A stretch of 15,657 nucleotides of DNA from Acididesulfobacillus acetoxydans (GCF_900016645.1 NZ_CDGJ01000075.1), one strand, 5' to 3'; numbered from the stretch's first letter, positions 6,383 through 14,533 are shown. Numbers and translations: made by a program. The notes: generated by a model from the sequence alone, not told the origin.

Positions 6383-7918
6383 TTGCTGATTATTATTTTG
6401 ATCATACTGGCGATTATTGCTATATTGTTTGTCATTTTCAAGCATGACGAAAACTCCCTATTTGTTGTGGGATTATATGGAAGCTCGATTGCTATGTTCT
6501 CCGGAATTATTATTTATACGGCCAAAATCGGAGGGCTATCGGATACCCAGAAAATATTCCTCTTTATGTCCCCCGGTATTAAAACCTGGTTCCAATATAT
6601 GGACATCACTCTCGATAGACTTGGCTATCTAATTGCCGTCGGAAGATATCTGTTTCCCACCTTTCTGCTATTTATTGCCATGAACTATTCTATGATTCCC
6701 TTTATTAGGAAGCATAAGGTTAGTCTTAATTTCTTGGCTGTTCCGGCGCTGGTGTTCCTTATCTTGTATTATCCAAGGATTTTCTATGTTTTGGCACGCA
6801 ATAGGTTTGTCTTCCAAAGCATATTGATGAAAGCGGCCGTGGTCTGGATTATTCTCTATCTGGCAGTTTCAATTTTCCTCTTAGTTTATGAGTATATCAG
6901 TATTACGATGATCTATTATAGCAAGCAGTTTCGCTATGTCCTTATGTCCTATATCAGCCTGGCCCTTTTGTACGTATTGTACTGTTTTCAAGACCCGATT
7001 CAGGTCTATCAATTATACAGTGCGGAATACATGTGGACGGCAGGGCTATCTTACGCCAATCCCGCTTTGACACTCTTTGAGTGGGTTATACTTTCCACAG
7101 GAACAATATTGTTCGTAACCCTTGGCTTTTGGAATTCGATCGGCTATACCCAGCTGAATATTGAAGCGGGGAAGGTGGACGTGTCTCTTCAACGCAAGTT
7201 CGATACAGCAAGCCGGGGGATATCGGTATTTGTTCATAGTATGAAAAATCAACTTTTATCGGCTAGGGTCATTCATAAAAAAATAGACCAGATCCTCGTT
7301 GGAGAAAATCCGGATCTTCATGTGCTCAGAACCCACACCGACATGATGTGCCAGATAAATGAAGGCATGCTGCTGCGAATGGAAGAACTTTATCGCAGCA
7401 TAAAAACGAATTATATCGTTCTGAGACCAGTACCTGTTGGGGAAATTGTGGAATCGGCGGTGAACCGTTTTCACCAAAAATATCCGGACGTGTCGGTATT
7501 GATAACAATGAATAAAGACGTAGCAATCTTAGCCGACCGCGACCACCTGAGTGAGGCAGTAAATAATCTCCTGCTGAATGCGCAGGATGCCATAGCGGTG
7601 GCGGGGAGAGAGGCGGACGGAAGGGTAGAGCTGATTGTCCATGAGGAGCGGCTTTATACGGTTCTGGAGGTAAAAGATAACGGCATAGGGATCCCTAAGA
7701 ACGTGCGCACAAAGATATTTGATCCCTTCTATACAAGTAAAAATACGAATTCTAATTGGGGGATGGGACTTTATTATGTTAAACAGATCGTAAAGAGCCA
7801 TTTAGGGTCATTGCGTTGGGAGAGTACCCCAAATGTCGGAACCAGCTTCTTAGTTATGCTACCGAGATATCACAAGTCAGGCCGTTTAGCCAGTAAAGGT
7901 TTAAGGGGAAGGCTGTGA
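6383..7918 (+). CDS. membrane sensor histidine kinase
   Basis: The 511-residue protein has an N-terminal half of about seven membrane helices (roughly residues 1-20, 25-50, 85-105, 115-140, 150-175, 185-205 and 230-250). A cytoplasmic kinase region follows. His285 in FVHSMKNQLL is the likely phosphorylated residue. The ATPase domain has an N box around Asn394 in NNLLLNAQDAI, a G1 box DNGIGIP from Asp432, an F box DPFYTSK and a G2 box GMGLYYVK. The start is a TTG, because an in-frame stop lies 31 bp upstream and no ATG or GTG is better placed; GGGTGG lies nine bases before it. The membrane part resembles no sensor domain that I can name. The gene overlaps the response regulator gene, so the two form a pair. 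Its position upstream of sugar-phosphate genes suggests that it senses a sugar or cell-wall derived signal, but that is inference. Confidence 0.88.
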   Translation: MLIIILIILAIIAILFVIFKHDENSLFVVGLYGSSIAMFSGIIIYTAKIGGLSDTQKIFLFMSPGIKTWFQYMDITLDRLGYLIAVGRYLFPTFLLFIAMNYSMIPFIRKHKVSLNFLAVPALVFLILYYPRIFYVLARNRFVFQSILMKAAVVWIILYLAVSIFLLVYEYISITMIYYSKQFRYVLMSYISLALLYVLYCFQDPIQVYQLYSAEYMWTAGLSYANPALTLFEWVILSTGTILFVTLGFWNSIGYTQLNIEAGKVDVSLQRKFDTASRGISVFVHSMKNQLLSARVIHKKIDQILVGENPDLHVLRTHTDMMCQINEGMLLRMEELYRSIKTNYIVLRPVPVGEIVESAVNRFHQKYPDVSVLITMNKDVAILADRDHLSEAVNNLLLNAQDAIAVAGREADGRVELIVHEERLYTVLEVKDNGIGIPKNVRTKIFDPFYTSKNTNSNWGMGLYYVKQIVKSHLGSLRWESTPNVGTSFLVMLPRYHKSGRLASKGLRGRL

Positions 7919-8589
7919 TGCAATTGATTAGAGTCATGATTGCAGAAGACTTTCAACTGCTGCGCGAAGACTTGTATGAACTTGTAGAGAGCCAAAATGA
8001 CATGACTGTTGTTGGTACGGCGGCCAGCGGGCAGGAAATAATAGAACTCTCCAGGAAGACTCTTTGCGACGTGTTTCTTATGGATATCGAAATGGAAACA
8101 GTCAACGCCGGTATCTTGGCTGCGGAAGAAATATTAAAAGAAAAACCGGATCAGAACATTATCTTTTTAACTGTCCACGAGACCGAAAATATGATTTTTA
8201 GCGCTATGGGCACCGGCGCAGTTGATTATGTGATAAAGGGGGGATATGACGCTGATCTATTGGAACATATTCGTCGCGCTTATGCAGGTAAACCTGTGAT
8301 GGAGGGACAGATTCAGGCTAAGATTCTGAGGGAATACTCCAGGCTTAGGCGTTCGGAGCGCAGTCTGCTGTTTTTTATCAACAATATCTCACAGCTTACC
8401 CCGGCTGAGCGTGAATTGGTTCGTTTCCTACTTCAAGGTAAAAAGCCTGGCGAGATCGCGCAGATTCGCTGTGTAGAACTGGTTACCGTAAAGACACAGA
8501 TCAAGAGCATGTTGAAGAAATTCGGATGCAGCAGAACAAAAGAGGTTGTCAAGATGATCGAGGATTTAAATATATCTAATCTCTTCTAA
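7918..8589 (+). CDS. LuxR/NarL-type response regulator
   Basis: The protein is about 223 residues. The receiver domain has the acidic pair Glu10-Asp11, the phospho-acceptor Asp56 in FLMDIEM, a threonine in FLTVHE and the lysine in YVIKGG. The C-terminal part is a helix-turn-helix of the LuxR type, beginning LTPAERELVRFLLQG, with VTVKTQIKSMLKKFG as recognition helix. That helix differs somewhat from the classical form. The start at ATG 7918 overlaps the kinase stop by one base and has AAGGGG at a good distance. A GTG at 7915 would add one residue. The regulator presumably receives phosphate from the kinase upstream and activates transcription nearby. The sugar-phosphate genes begin only 25 bp after its stop and are the obvious, unproven candidates. 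Confidence 0.9.
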   Translation: MQLIRVMIAEDFQLLREDLYELVESQNDMTVVGTAASGQEIIELSRKTLCDVFLMDIEMETVNAGILAAEEILKEKPDQNIIFLTVHETENMIFSAMGTGAVDYVIKGGYDADLLEHIRRAYAGKPVMEGQIQAKILREYSRLRRSERSLLFFINNISQLTPAERELVRFLLQGKKPGEIAQIRCVELVTVKTQIKSMLKKFGCSRTKEVVKMIEDLNISNLF

Positions 8590-8614
8590 TTTAGAATTAT
8601 AGGATGTGGTTATT

Positions 8615-9430
8615 GTGAAAAAGAATTATTTCGATTACTCGAAGGAAGAATTGCTGGATGATCCAAGGATACGACTCTGCGTCTTGGAAGATGATCGAGC
8701 AGTATTTTTGTCTATGGCCGATGAGATGGAGAAAATAATTACTGAGAATAATCATGCCGGAAAGAGAACAGTGTTAATCTGCCCTGTCGGTCCGGTGGGA
8801 CAATACCCGTATTTCGTAAATGCCGTGAATGGAAAAAGCATAAGCTTGAAAAATGTTTGGTTTATTAACATGGATGAGTATCTCGGGGAAAATAGGGAGT
8901 GGATCGATAGCTGCGACAAACTTAGTTTCCGGGGATTCATGGAAAGGGAAGTCTATTCTAAAATAAAGGAAGAACTCCTGATGCCCCGCGAACAGCGGAT
9001 TTTCCCCGATCCGAAGCAGATATCCTATGTACCGGAATTGATTGAAAAACTGGGAGGAGTGGATGCAGTGTTCGGAGGGATAGGGATTACGGGACATGTG
9101 GCATTCAACGAGCCGTCGGATAAACTTACTCCTGAGGAGTTTTTGCAGCTTGGGACCAGGACGCTTGAGATATCTCCCGAGACTCGGACGGTCAATGGCA
9201 TTTCAGATTTGAACGGTGCTGTCGAGGCGATGCCCCGATACTGCGTAACTATCGGCATGAAAGAAATATTTTCTGCAAAAAGGATTCGGCTAGCCTGTTT
9301 TCGCAGTTGGCACCGTGCAGTTGTGCGCAAAGCCTGCTATGGCGAACCGAGCCCCAGCTTTCCTGTGACTTTGTTGCAGAGTCATCAGGACATTAAGCTT
9401 TTCATTACGGATTTTGTGGCCGGACTTTAA
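8615..9430 (+). CDS. NagB-like glucosamine-6-phosphate deaminase/isomerase family protein
   Basis: The protein has 271 residues if started at the GTG at 8615, which follows AGGA at about ten bases. A GTG at 8606 is too close to that site. It belongs to the NagB/6-phosphogluconolactonase fold. Asp87 in NMDEY corresponds to the catalytic Asp72 of E. coli NagB. The triad region reads GGIGITGHVAFNEP, so His161 and Glu166 are kept, but Thr159 replaces the aspartate of the classical NDGH/PDGH motif. The phosphate loop CPVGPVGQYPYF also departs from the normal PTGGTP form, and the canonical late lysine is not obvious. From memory, a divergent NagB-like branch in Firmicutes and Thermotoga-type clusters has the same VGPVGQYPYF and altered GxxGH motifs. 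Next to nagA the natural expectation is GlcN-6-P to Fru-6-P plus ammonia, but the substitutions leave the true substrate open. Confidence 0.8.
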   Translation: MKKNYFDYSKEELLDDPRIRLCVLEDDRAVFLSMADEMEKIITENNHAGKRTVLICPVGPVGQYPYFVNAVNGKSISLKNVWFINMDEYLGENREWIDSCDKLSFRGFMEREVYSKIKEELLMPREQRIFPDPKQISYVPELIEKLGGVDAVFGGIGITGHVAFNEPSDKLTPEEFLQLGTRTLEISPETRTVNGISDLNGAVEAMPRYCVTIGMKEIFSAKRIRLACFRSWHRAVVRKACYGEPSPSFPVTLLQSHQDIKLFITDFVAGL

Positions 9431-9495
9431 GTACCCCAGATGGTCCGGCGTGAGATGCGCGACTTTGAAATTCTGAAGAACAGGCGGAAGGAAGT

Positions 9496-10665
9496 ATGAA
9501 CGACCTTTATGTAGCAAATGGCCGAGTCCTGATCGATGGAGCGTTCCAAAGAGCGGACATCGTCGTTTCAAACGGAAAGATAAGTAGGATTGCAGAGGCG
9601 GATTCCTTTGTGGGAACCGATCGTATGTTGGATGCGGCAGGGAAAATGGTATTGCCTGGTTTTATCGACATCCATACCCATGGGGGAGCCGGAGTAGATG
9701 TCAACAATGCGACGATAGAGGACTTGGAAAAGCTCGGGTGCTTTTTTGCTTCCCAGGGAACCACCAGTTGGCTTGCTTCTATTGTAACCGATACGGAAGA
9801 GAATACGCTTCGCTGTATCAACTGCGCCATCGAGGCTGCGGAACAGGGGACGACCGGGGTTTTGGGTATACATCTGGAAGGCCCGTTTCTCAGTAGACCC
9901 TACAAGGGGGCGATGTCGGGGGGGCTGCTAAGGAAAGCGGATGCGCGGCTGCTTGGAAAATATCTTCAGGCGGCTCGTGGCTACCTGAAGTACCTGACGG
10001 TCTCCCCGGAGGTCGAAGGAGTACCCGAGTTGATTCAGGGGATCAGAGGTCAGGGCATTGTCGTCGCACTCGGACATTCCGGCGCGGACTACGAGACGAC
10101 TATGAAATGTATCCAGAATGGCGCGGAAAGTGCCACTCACACTTTTAATGCCATGAGGCTACCACACCAGCACGATCCAGGGATTGGTGGAGCCGTACTG
10201 GAAACAGATGTATTTTGCGAAGCCATCTGTGACGGGAGGCACCTTCATCCGGGAATGATCCGTCTATTGCTGAAGACCAAGGGGTTTGACAGAGTTATTG
10301 CGGTTACGGACAGTATGATGGCCGCCGGCATGCCGGACGGTAGGTACAAACTTGGCGCCAATGAAATCGAAGTACAGGGAGGCGATGCAAAGCTTGTGCT
10401 TGACGGGACGCGGGCAGGCAGCACACTGACCGCAGGAGCGGCGTTAAAAAACCTTGTCTCGTTCACGGGGAAAAAGGTAGAGGAAATTATCCCGCTCTTT
10501 ACTGCCAATCCCGCTGCCCTGTTGCGTCTCAGCCACTCTAAAGGCTCTATTAGCTCAGGTATGGATGCCGACCTGGTGCTGGTGGATGAAGCGCTTGACG
10601 TGGTAGCCGTCATAATCGCTGGAATGCTTAAATATCACCGTGAGGGAATACCTCTGTATTGCTAG
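9496..10665 (+). CDS. nagA: N-acetylglucosamine-6-phosphate deacetylase
   Basis: The 389-residue protein is a typical amidohydrolase-fold NagA. The metal-binding residues can be placed as His60 and His62 in DIHTHGGAGVD, Glu128 in HLEGPF, His194 in LGHSGAD and His215 in THTFNAM. The catalytic Asp272 lies in AVTDSMMAAG. The C-terminal KGSISSGMDADLVLVD closes the small beta-domain, as in the family. It removes acetate from GlcNAc-6-phosphate in the cytoplasm, giving glucosamine-6-phosphate. The ATG at 9496 has GGAAGGAAG just upstream. The gene follows the NagB-like gene by 65 bp, which fits a shared amino-sugar route. The reversed order relative to many nagA-nagB operons is not unusual. Nothing in the sequence looks damaged or unusual, in contrast to several neighbours, so this is the best functional anchor for the cluster. 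Confidence 0.93.
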   Translation: MNDLYVANGRVLIDGAFQRADIVVSNGKISRIAEADSFVGTDRMLDAAGKMVLPGFIDIHTHGGAGVDVNNATIEDLEKLGCFFASQGTTSWLASIVTDTEENTLRCINCAIEAAEQGTTGVLGIHLEGPFLSRPYKGAMSGGLLRKADARLLGKYLQAARGYLKYLTVSPEVEGVPELIQGIRGQGIVVALGHSGADYETTMKCIQNGAESATHTFNAMRLPHQHDPGIGGAVLETDVFCEAICDGRHLHPGMIRLLLKTKGFDRVIAVTDSMMAAGMPDGRYKLGANEIEVQGGDAKLVLDGTRAGSTLTAGAALKNLVSFTGKKVEEIIPLFTANPAALLRLSHSKGSISSGMDADLVLVDEALDVVAVIIAGMLKYHREGIPLYC

Positions 10666-10711
10666 GAAAATAACGGACTGAAAGAAAGAATCGAGTAGGG
10701 AGAGTGTCCGA

Positions 10712-11818
10712 ATGCTTCAGGGAAATAGATGGGGCCCACTCAGGTTAAAGGTTAACAGGGTCAAGCGCCCGTTCAAAGGGGGAATGCTGTTGGATAAATG
10801 GCAGCAAAAAGAGAATCCTCAAGACGGGTTTGCAGCGGAAGAATGGGTGGCATCCATGGTGCTTGCCCAAGATGAAAACAATGATTCCCTGGAAGGGCTA
10901 AGCAAATTAGATGGGCGGAACTCAGAGAAAGAACTATTAAAAGATCTGATCGATTCTTATCCTATTGAACTCCTGGGAACACCTCACGTCCGCAAATACG
11001 GTAAGAATACGGCCGTATTGGTCAAGATCCTGGATTCCTACAGCAGACTTTTGCTCCAGGTACACCCGGACAGGAATTATGCTAAAGAAGTTTTCGGTTC
11101 GGAATTCGGCAAGACAGAAGCATGGTATATCCTGGGGGGGCGCCGGATCAGTGGAGAGGAACCTTATGTCCTTTTGGGTTTCAAACCGGGTATGACTCGG
11201 AAAAGGTGGTCGGAGCTATTTTATAAGCAAGATGTTCAAGGTATGTGTGATGCCCTTCACCGTTTTCCTGTGCGGGCGGGGGATGTGTTCTTGGTTGAAA
11301 GCGGAGTGCCGCACGCGATTGGTTCCGGTTGCTTTCTGATTGAAATTCAGGAACCTAGCGATTTCACTTTGAGAGTTGAGAGAAAAGCACCGGAAGGAAA
11401 GATTCTTTCTGATTTTGAGTGCCACCAAGGAGCGGGATTCGCGCGAATGCTGGAATGTTTTCACTATGATACCTACGCCCGTGAAGAGATACTGGCCAAA
11501 TATTACCTAAAACCTCACGTGATTGAGCGCCAAGCCGGTGGAGTGCGTAAGAGCCTTGTGTCAAATAAAGACACCCCGTTTTTTTCCATGGACGAAGTGG
11601 AAGTTTGGCATAACTTCTCCAGTTCCCAAGATGACAGGTTTTCTGTGGTTGTCGTGCTGTCCGGACGCGGTGACCTGATCTGGGCCGGGGGCAGCATGCC
11701 TGTAAGGCAAGGAGAGGAACTATTTTTGCCGGCAGCCCTGCGTGAGGTGGTGTGGAAGAGTGAGGAGGAAGAAAGCCTGAGGATCGTGCGCTGCTTTCCG
11801 CCGGATCATGACCCATGA
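10712..11818 (+). CDS. manA: class I (zinc) mannose-6-phosphate isomerase
   Basis: The 368-residue protein has the cupin layout of class I phosphomannose isomerases. Gln116 and His118 in LLLQVHPD, Glu136 in KTEAWYIL and His201 in GVPHAIGSG are the four expected zinc ligands. The downstream stretch FLIEIQEPSDFTLRVE is diagnostic for the family. It interconverts mannose-6-phosphate and fructose-6-phosphate in the cytoplasm. The length lies between the short Bacillus-type enzyme (about 315) and the longer E. coli enzyme (about 390). The first 50 residues, which include the WGP-like segment, have an insertion-rich stretch near 50-80 that is not typical. The ATG is preceded by a GGGAGAG site. It is 46 bp after nagA, in the same direction, so co-transcription is likely. 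The product would feed the same Fru-6-P pool as the NagB-like protein. Confidence 0.88.
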   Translation: MLQGNRWGPLRLKVNRVKRPFKGGMLLDKWQQKENPQDGFAAEEWVASMVLAQDENNDSLEGLSKLDGRNSEKELLKDLIDSYPIELLGTPHVRKYGKNTAVLVKILDSYSRLLLQVHPDRNYAKEVFGSEFGKTEAWYILGGRRISGEEPYVLLGFKPGMTRKRWSELFYKQDVQGMCDALHRFPVRAGDVFLVESGVPHAIGSGCFLIEIQEPSDFTLRVERKAPEGKILSDFECHQGAGFARMLECFHYDTYAREEILAKYYLKPHVIERQAGGVRKSLVSNKDTPFFSMDEVEVWHNFSSSQDDRFSVVVVLSGRGDLIWAGGSMPVRQGEELFLPAALREVVWKSEEEESLRIVRCFPPDHDP

Positions 11819-11854
11819 CATGACCCGGAAGGAGGCTGCGTAAAGGAAGAATTC

Positions 11855-12028
11855 ATGCCTGGTACGTGTGGTGCCGATACGTATCGTGTCCGCCATTACA
11901 AGAATGGAAAGCCCGTATCCTGGATGGGAATCGCAAAACGACAATGTGACATCATGTGTTCCACTCGGGATCGAACAAAGAAGCCGAAGGGAGAAGCTGA
12001 CAATGGGGATAGAATTGGATTATACTAA
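11855..12028 (+). CDS. possible small protein of 57 residues between manA and pgi
   Basis: An ATG at 11855 has AAAGGAAG six bases upstream and opens a 57-codon frame that ends with TAA at 12026-12028, overlapping the start of the next gene in another frame. The predicted peptide is basic, has three cysteines and no membrane segment, and includes RHYKNGKPVSWMGIAKRQC. I recognise no family. The favourable points are the good ribosome binding site and the filling of an otherwise empty 180-bp gap. Against it, part of the gap also holds a 12-bp palindrome that could be a regulatory site, and short open frames occur by chance. It could also be a translated leader that couples to the next gene. Confidence 0.22.
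   Translation: MPGTCGADTYRVRHYKNGKPVSWMGIAKRQCDIMCSTRDRTKKPKGEADNGDRIGLY
11875..11886. promoter_or_regulatory. 12-bp perfect palindrome in the manA-pgi gap
   Basis: CGATACGTATCG is a perfect palindrome located about 57 bp after the manA stop and 117 bp before the pgi start. It could be a binding site for a dimeric regulator, perhaps with an internal promoter for the last three genes. It may equally be chance, and it lies inside the possible small reading frame. No convincing -35/-10 pair was found around it. Confidence 0.25.
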
Positions 12029-13283
12029 CATTGCGGCTTTTGTTAGCAAGAGCGAAATTGATGCTGCTATTGAGAGCAAGAAGAGGCTGATGGAACATCT
12101 TCTTGCTCCAGTAAAAGAGAACACAGATAGCCTCGGTTGGATAGATCCGAATACTTTGGTTAATCAAAAATTGCTAACGAGCATTCAAAAAAAAGCCGAA
12201 GAGATAAGGGAGAAGGCTGATATCTTTGTCCTCATAGGGGTTGGTGGTTCCAACCAGGGAGCGAGAGCTTTGATCGAAGCCATGGGAGACGGGAAAGTTG
12301 AAATACTGTATGCCGGGAATAATCTATCCCCAAAATATCTGGGGAAGATTATGTCCAGACTTGCCGAGAAATCCGTTTATGTAAATGTGATTGCCAAGAA
12401 TTTCGCGACTCTGGAACCCGGCATTGCCTTCAGAGTGCTCAGACACTATATGGAACAAAGGTATGGTCTGGAGGAAGCGGCGCGAAGGACCATTGCCACG
12501 GGAACTCTAAACAGCAGCAGTCTTGAGCAGTTGGGCAAGATGAAAGGCTATACTTTGCTTCCGTTTCCGCTTAACGTGGGAGGCCGCTATTCCGTGCTAT
12601 CCGCCGTCGGTCTCTTGCCGATTGCTGTGGCCGGGATTGAAATCGGCGAGTTGCTTAAAGGCGCAAGGGATGAGAAAAAGGTGATACATTCTCGGATTCC
12701 CGCTAAAAATCCGGCGGTGATATATGGAGCGCTCCGCAACATCCTTCTCGCAAAAGGTTACAGGATTGAAATTCTTTCCTACTTTGAGCCCTCGTTGTCT
12801 TACTTTGCCAAGTGGTGGGTACAACTCTTTGCGGAAACGGAAGGAAAGGATGGCAGAGGAATTTACCCGTCGATGTGCTCTTTCACGGAAGATCTGCATT
12901 CATTGGGGCAGTATATTCAAGAAGGCCCAAGAATCCTGTTTGAGACCTTTCTCAATTTCGAAAACGAACGGGCACACTACTCGCTTCCTAGAGAAGAGAG
13001 GGATCTCGATGGTTTTAGCTATATCGAAGGGAAGGACTTTGCTCATTTAAATCGAACGGCTTTTGAAGCAACCGTAGGGGCTCATGTTGAGGGCGGTGTC
13101 CCTTGTCTCATACTCAACATACCTGAACTAACCCCCTATAATATGGGCCAGTTGTTTTACTTCTTCGAATATGCCTGCTACGTTTCAGCCTCCTTGTTAG
13201 GAGTGAATCCCTTTAATCAACCGGGGGTGGAAGCGTACAAAAGCAAAATGTTTGCGGCCTTAGGAAGATCTGTGGACATCTGA
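12003..13283 (+). CDS. pgi: glucose-6-phosphate isomerase family protein
   Basis: Started at ATG 12003, which follows AAGGGAG, the protein has 426 residues, close to the short bacterial PGI form (about 450). The longer open frame to the left has no start signal and is ignored. Family features are VLIGVGGSNQGARAL (76-90), NVGGRYSVLSAVGLLP (191-206), the glutamate in AETEGKDG (277-284), His299 in DLHSLGQYIQEG, and Lys413 in NQPGVEAYKSKMF. These supply the usual catalytic Glu, His and Lys. The SIS-type phosphate loop, normally SKTFTT or SKSGTT, reads AKNFAT (131-136), so a serine and a threonine that bind the substrate phosphate are replaced. The protein should interconvert an aldose and a ketose phosphate in the cytoplasm. 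Glucose-6-P/fructose-6-P is the default, but altered affinity or a different substrate is possible. It lies between manA and the PFK gene. Confidence 0.85.
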   Translation: MGIELDYTNIAAFVSKSEIDAAIESKKRLMEHLLAPVKENTDSLGWIDPNTLVNQKLLTSIQKKAEEIREKADIFVLIGVGGSNQGARALIEAMGDGKVEILYAGNNLSPKYLGKIMSRLAEKSVYVNVIAKNFATLEPGIAFRVLRHYMEQRYGLEEAARRTIATGTLNSSSLEQLGKMKGYTLLPFPLNVGGRYSVLSAVGLLPIAVAGIEIGELLKGARDEKKVIHSRIPAKNPAVIYGALRNILLAKGYRIEILSYFEPSLSYFAKWWVQLFAETEGKDGRGIYPSMCSFTEDLHSLGQYIQEGPRILFETFLNFENERAHYSLPREERDLDGFSYIEGKDFAHLNRTAFEATVGAHVEGGVPCLILNIPELTPYNMGQLFYFFEYACYVSASLLGVNPFNQPGVEAYKSKMFAALGRSVDI

Positions 13284-13345
13284 TCGTTTCTGCCGGGTTT
13301 TTGGGGACCATGGAAAGACGGGTAATCCGGACAGGGGGAAGAGAA

Positions 13346-14533
13346 GTGCTAAATCTGACACATGGAAATCTTGTGGTCGTTCATGGTGGGGGGCCAACTG
13401 CGGTCATCAATGCCTCTTTATATGGGGCTATACAAGAAGCGAAACAATACTCTGAAATCACGGGGATCTATGGAGCAATAGGGGGAGTGGAGGGCATTCT
13501 CCGGGGAAAGTTTATAGATTTAAAGCAGGTCACTACCGAGGCGGTTCGCCGACTTCCCTGTTCACCAGCCTCTGCTCTGGGTACATCAAGGGCCCGACTT
13601 AACCCTGAGGATTATGAACGCATAATTCAGACGCTGAGAAAGTGGAAGGTTAAATATCTGCTGTTCAACGGTGGAAATGGCTCTATGGATACCTGTGGCA
13701 AAATCTATCGGCTGGCTAAGGAGTATGACATCAACGTGCTGGGAGTTCCGAAGACGGTTGATAACGACGTCGCGGTAACCGACCATTCTCCGGGTTTCGG
13801 CAGTGCAGCCAGATTCATAGCGGCTACCACTGCGGAAGTAGCCGAGGATGTTAAATCTATGCCCATCCATGTAAGCATTATTGAAGCTATGGGAAGAAAT
13901 GCCGGTTGGATTGCTGCGGCCTCGGTATTGGCACAAAAAAAGGCGGAGGATGCCCCGCACCTTATTTACCTGCCGGAGAGGCCTTTTAAACAAGACGAGT
14001 TTCTCGAAGATGTTCAAGATTGGCGCGACCGCCTGGGTGGGGTGGTCGTTGTCGTCAGCGAAGGGTTGCGGGACGCCCGGGGAGAGTCCATCGTACCACC
14101 GCTTTTGACGAGGGGCCGTGATGTGTATTTTGGTGATGTGGGTACTTACCTGGCGACATTGGTACTGAAAGAGTTGGGTATCAAAGCCAGAAGTGAAAAA
14201 CCCGGTTTGCTAGGACGGGCGTCGATTCCATACCAATCTTCAACGGATAGGAGGGAGGCCATACTGGCTGGGGCTTTTTCCGTTCAGGCATTGCTCAAAG
14301 GAGAAACCGGCAAGATGGTAGGTTTCAGGCGGATATCTAGTCGTCCCTACGAGTGTGAACCCGTGCTTATACCGCTGGAGAAAGTCATGCTTCATGAAAA
14401 AAAGTTGCCGGATTGTTTTATCAACCAAAGAGGAAACGGTGTTACAGAGGAATTTATAGAGTACTGCGGACCGCTCATTGGCGAACCCCTGCCGACCTTC
14501 GTGAAGCTGCAAGAAAATGGTATATCCGATTAA
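13346..14533 (+). CDS. 6-phosphofructokinase family protein (PPi-type lineage, mixed donor motifs)
   Basis: Started at GTG 13346, with AGGGGGA six bases upstream, the protein has 395 residues and begins close to the conserved glycine loop VVHGGGPTAVIN (11-22). An ATG at 13310 and a TTG at 13301 would add non-conserved residues. Motifs present are GGNGSMDT (109-116), VPKTVDND (134-141, with catalytic Asp139), TDHSPGFGSAA and AMGRNAGW (181-188). The protein should phosphorylate fructose-6-phosphate, or in the PPi type run reversibly. The Lys136 in PKTVDND is characteristic of the PPi-using and related lineages. The glycine after the asparagine in GGNGS is instead the small residue typical of ATP users, and the usual aspartate before it is asparagine. 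The donor is therefore uncertain. The gene starts 62 bp after pgi and is probably in the same operon. Confidence 0.85.
   Translation: MLNLTHGNLVVVHGGGPTAVINASLYGAIQEAKQYSEITGIYGAIGGVEGILRGKFIDLKQVTTEAVRRLPCSPASALGTSRARLNPEDYERIIQTLRKWKVKYLLFNGGNGSMDTCGKIYRLAKEYDINVLGVPKTVDNDVAVTDHSPGFGSAARFIAATTAEVAEDVKSMPIHVSIIEAMGRNAGWIAAASVLAQKKAEDAPHLIYLPERPFKQDEFLEDVQDWRDRLGGVVVVVSEGLRDARGESIVPPLLTRGRDVYFGDVGTYLATLVLKELGIKARSEKPGLLGRASIPYQSSTDRREAILAGAFSVQALLKGETGKMVGFRRISSRPYECEPVLIPLEKVMLHEKKLPDCFINQRGNGVTEEFIEYCGPLIGEPLPTFVKLQENGISD

Noticed and set aside
11364..11816. 150-codon reading frame on the minus strand opposite manA
   Set aside because: It lies wholly opposite a well-supported gene, has no ribosome binding site, and its translation is rich in proline, arginine and serine without family likeness.
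11868..12002. N-terminal extension of the PGI homologue to 11868
   Set aside because: The family begins near residue 1 of the start at 12003, which has a good AAGGGAG site. The extension shows no homology.
13586..14017. 143-codon minus-strand frame opposite the PFK gene
   Set aside because: It is antisense to a strongly supported gene and shows no motif or start signal.
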